DNA of 27,994 nt from NCBI GenBank assembly GCA_022448645.1, contig JAKVBZ010000072.1, forward strand, positions 1 through 27,994, in the 5' to 3' direction. Below are positions 25,619 through 27,994 of this stretch, piece by piece. A model generated the notes under the pieces. The model was not told the origin of the DNA, searched no databases, and saw nothing but the letters and a program-made list of their open reading frames with translations. The DNA comes from Pirellulaceae bacterium. GTDB lineage: Bacteria > Planctomycetota > Planctomycetia > Pirellulales > Pirellulaceae. Position numbers and translations under genes: made by a program. Every line of letters begins with the position of its first letter. The stretch's first letter is position 1.

Positions 25619-26008
25619 TCACAAGCAAACGGACGTCTGGTTTCATCTAAAGATGACGAAGAGTCCATGGAGTGAGGCCAAACGTAACGTTGGAACATGA
25701 TTCGAGTCCTTAATGATGCGAGATCTAAAGTGCAATCATTTCAACCCGCTGCGAGGTATGGAGCCGGCCGCTGATTTTCTTGGCCCACTGGCAATTTCGA
25801 TGCGGGAATAGGGGGGATATCGCCAGAGGATTGCCAGGCTTGGCGCGCGGCTGGGGTCTTGCTACAGTTTAATTTGTTTGTTGACGATATATACTGGAAG
25901 TGGTGTCGGTCGTGGCAATGGATTGTCCGTCGAACTGGGCAATCAGGTGACGCCTACATTGCATGGGAGTAGCTCAAGACGACAATATCGCTCATCAAAT
26001 AACAATTT
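25619..26008. other. Intergenic region upstream of tRNA-Asp
   Basis: No credible gene lies here. The only regulatory candidate is a weak promoter just before the tRNA, listed separately. Confidence 0.4.
25959..25986 (+). promoter_or_regulatory. Possible promoter for tRNA-Asp
   Basis: TTGCAT (25959-25964) and GACAAT (25981-25986) are separated by 16 bases and lie about 23 bases before the tRNA. Each matches the sigma-70-type consensus only partly (3 of 6 and 4 of 6), so the call rests mainly on position. Confidence 0.3.
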
Positions 26009-27296
<1,288 letters not shown>

Positions 27297-27300
27297 CCGT

Positions 27301-27528
27301 TCACTTACCTTTCCGTCGGGGTTTGCGTTCCCTCACGATCTGCAGGTCGAGATACCCAAAAAGCAGGTCCAGATTATCCAAGGACAGCCCGCGGGTTCCG
27401 TGATAAAACTTCGCCAACGTCGATTCGTCGATGCCGGTATCTTTTGCAATACGGTATCGTGTCAGCCCGGAATCGTCGATCGCCTGTCTTATTTGGTCGG
27501 TCATTTTCTTTGTTCGTTGTTTTGCCAT
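27301..27528 (-). CDS. Small XRE-type helix-turn-helix regulator
   Basis: With the ATG at 27528 the protein has 75 residues. The core LTRYRIAKDTGIDESTLAKFYHGTRGLSLDNLDLLFGYLDLQI is a standard XRE/Cro-type helix-turn-helix (turn and recognition helix IDESTLAKFYHG). It ends with a basic tail. Its stop is separated from the integrase ATG by 4 bases, so the two form an operon and the regulator may control integration or excision. No ribosome binding site precedes the start; instead an extended -10 lies 7 bases before it (see promoter entry), which suggests a leaderless mRNA. An ATG at 27504 is an alternative start. Confidence 0.85.
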   Translation of the reverse strand: MAKQRTKKMTDQIRQAIDDSGLTRYRIAKDTGIDESTLAKFYHGTRGLSLDNLDLLFGYLDLQIVRERKPRRKGK

Positions 27529-27534
27529 GCCCGT

Positions 27535-27543
27535 ATCATACCA
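27535..27543 (-). promoter_or_regulatory. Extended -10 promoter of the XRE-integrase operon, transcript possibly leaderless
   Basis: On the minus strand TGGTATGAT reads as TG-N-TATGAT, matching the extended -10 (TG-N-TATAAT) with one mismatch. Six bases (ACGGGC) separate it from the ATG at 27528, so transcription would begin at or next to the A of the start codon. No -35 element was recognised. Confidence 0.45.
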
Positions 27544-27645
27544 AGTGCCGGGCAAACGGTCCAGTGTTGCTCTATCGTGCGACTCGGTGCGACGAAGGCA
27601 TCTAGTAGCCGTTTTAACGCACGATCGCGCCGGAGGTGTCTCCGC

Positions 27646-27892
27646 TCATGGATCGCCCCTTGCGTTGCTCTTGGGCGAATCTGTGCGGTCATCAATAGTC
27701 TCAGCAGTGTTGAGGGGTGGCGAGGGCAACACCGTTACGGTTGGCCCTCGTCCCCGTTGCCGATCCACCTTCACAAGACCTGCCTGCTCTAACTGTTTCA
27801 GGAGCCGACGCGAAGTTCGGGTTCGATGCCTCAATCATCGGACTAGGTTAGAGCCATCGGCGTGCGCCAACACCCGATGGATTGCTTTTCAT
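27646..27892 (-). pseudogene. Decayed winged-helix DNA-binding protein gene
   Basis: Reading leftward, an ATG (27892-27890) after AGGTGAAA starts a frame that fails after 14 codons. One base over, a frame reads AIHRVLAHADGSNLVR, a TGA, then LRHRTRTSRRLLKQLEQAGLVKVDRQRGRGPTVTVLP, which has the pattern of a winged helix (RTSRRLLKQLEQAGLVKV, then a basic wing). Removing one A from the AAAA run after the ATG, and reading the TGA as TGG (Trp), would restore one 82-codon protein from ATG to stop. The inference rests on pattern only; no relative was aligned. It lies in the integrated element upstream of the XRE gene and could have been an excisionase-like or regulatory protein. Confidence 0.45.
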
Positions 27893-27959
27893 TTTCACCT
27901 ATCATAGTCGAATGGCAAGTGCTTGCATTTATTAACGATATCGAATCGGAGTCAGAACG

Positions 27960-27994
27960 ATGATTTGTTGTCCGACGTGTAACGCCGATTTCAC
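27960..27994 (+). CDS. Start of a CxxC-containing protein (runs off right edge)
   Basis: Only 11 full codons are present: MICCPTCNADF. GGAG lies 8 bases before the ATG, so the start is good. The C-C-P-T-C pattern suggests a zinc-ribbon or similar metal-binding N-terminus. It is the next cargo gene of the tRNA-Asp element, on the strand opposite to the integrase. Nothing more can be said without the downstream sequence. Confidence 0.55.
   Translation, partial: MICCPTCNADF

Overview
The window looks like chromosomal DNA from a planctomycete, most likely of the Pirellula/Rhodopirellula type. This is inferred from gene content: a PQQ-type beta-propeller lipoprotein, several Gfo/Idh/MocA dehydrogenases, a BNR-repeat sialidase-like protein, a PhoD-like phosphatase, a long secreted protein with CARDB-like and IPT-like ends, and an integrase of the 'LRASCETEL' type. 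Genes are loosely packed on both strands, with gaps of 0.3-1.1 kb and few operons. No taxonomic marker is present, so the placement is not proven.

Left part (1-9 kb). Four leftward genes encode a PuuD-type amidotransferase fold lacking its cysteine, a degenerate AnmK-like protein, class 1B dihydroorotate dehydrogenase, and the N-terminus of tryptophanyl-tRNA synthetase, which runs off the left edge. A strong stem-loop separates the first two. To the right are a rightward OleA-like thiolase, a leftward secreted CARDB/IPT-like protein with a Trp/Cys/His-rich core, and a leftward COG0523 (CobW-type) GTPase.

Middle (9-16 kb). A DegT/StrS aminotransferase is divergent from the GTPase. It is followed by ArfB (GGQ ribosome rescue), the PQQ-propeller lipoprotein, and a small secreted Cys-cluster protein that overlaps the propeller gene tail to tail. 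Then comes a voltage-gated K+ channel gene with an in-frame TAG in its first membrane helix, and directly after it a YbdK-type carboxylate-amine ligase.

Right-middle (16-26 kb). Three Gfo/Idh/MocA proteins (two translationally coupled, one lacking the family lysine) and an HpcH/HpaI aldolase suggest sugar or sugar-acid catabolism. PhoD-like phosphatase, a small unknown protein and a five-Asp-box sialidase-like protein follow. A gap of about 1.1 kb at 23.2-24.3 kb has no convincing gene.

Right edge (26-28 kb). A tRNA-Asp(GTC) gene marks the boundary of an integrated element. The element's tyrosine recombinase ends inside the tRNA gene, so its last 17 codons and stop are antisense to the tRNA. 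Next to it are a coupled XRE-type regulator that may have a leaderless transcript, a decayed winged-helix gene, and the start of a CxxC-containing gene that leaves the window. The element must extend to the right; its other end is not seen.

No clearly new multi-gene system was recognised. The best leads are the interrupted K+ channel beside YbdK, three proteins that keep their fold but lost active-site residues, the stand-alone OleA homologue, and the tRNA-Asp island boundary.
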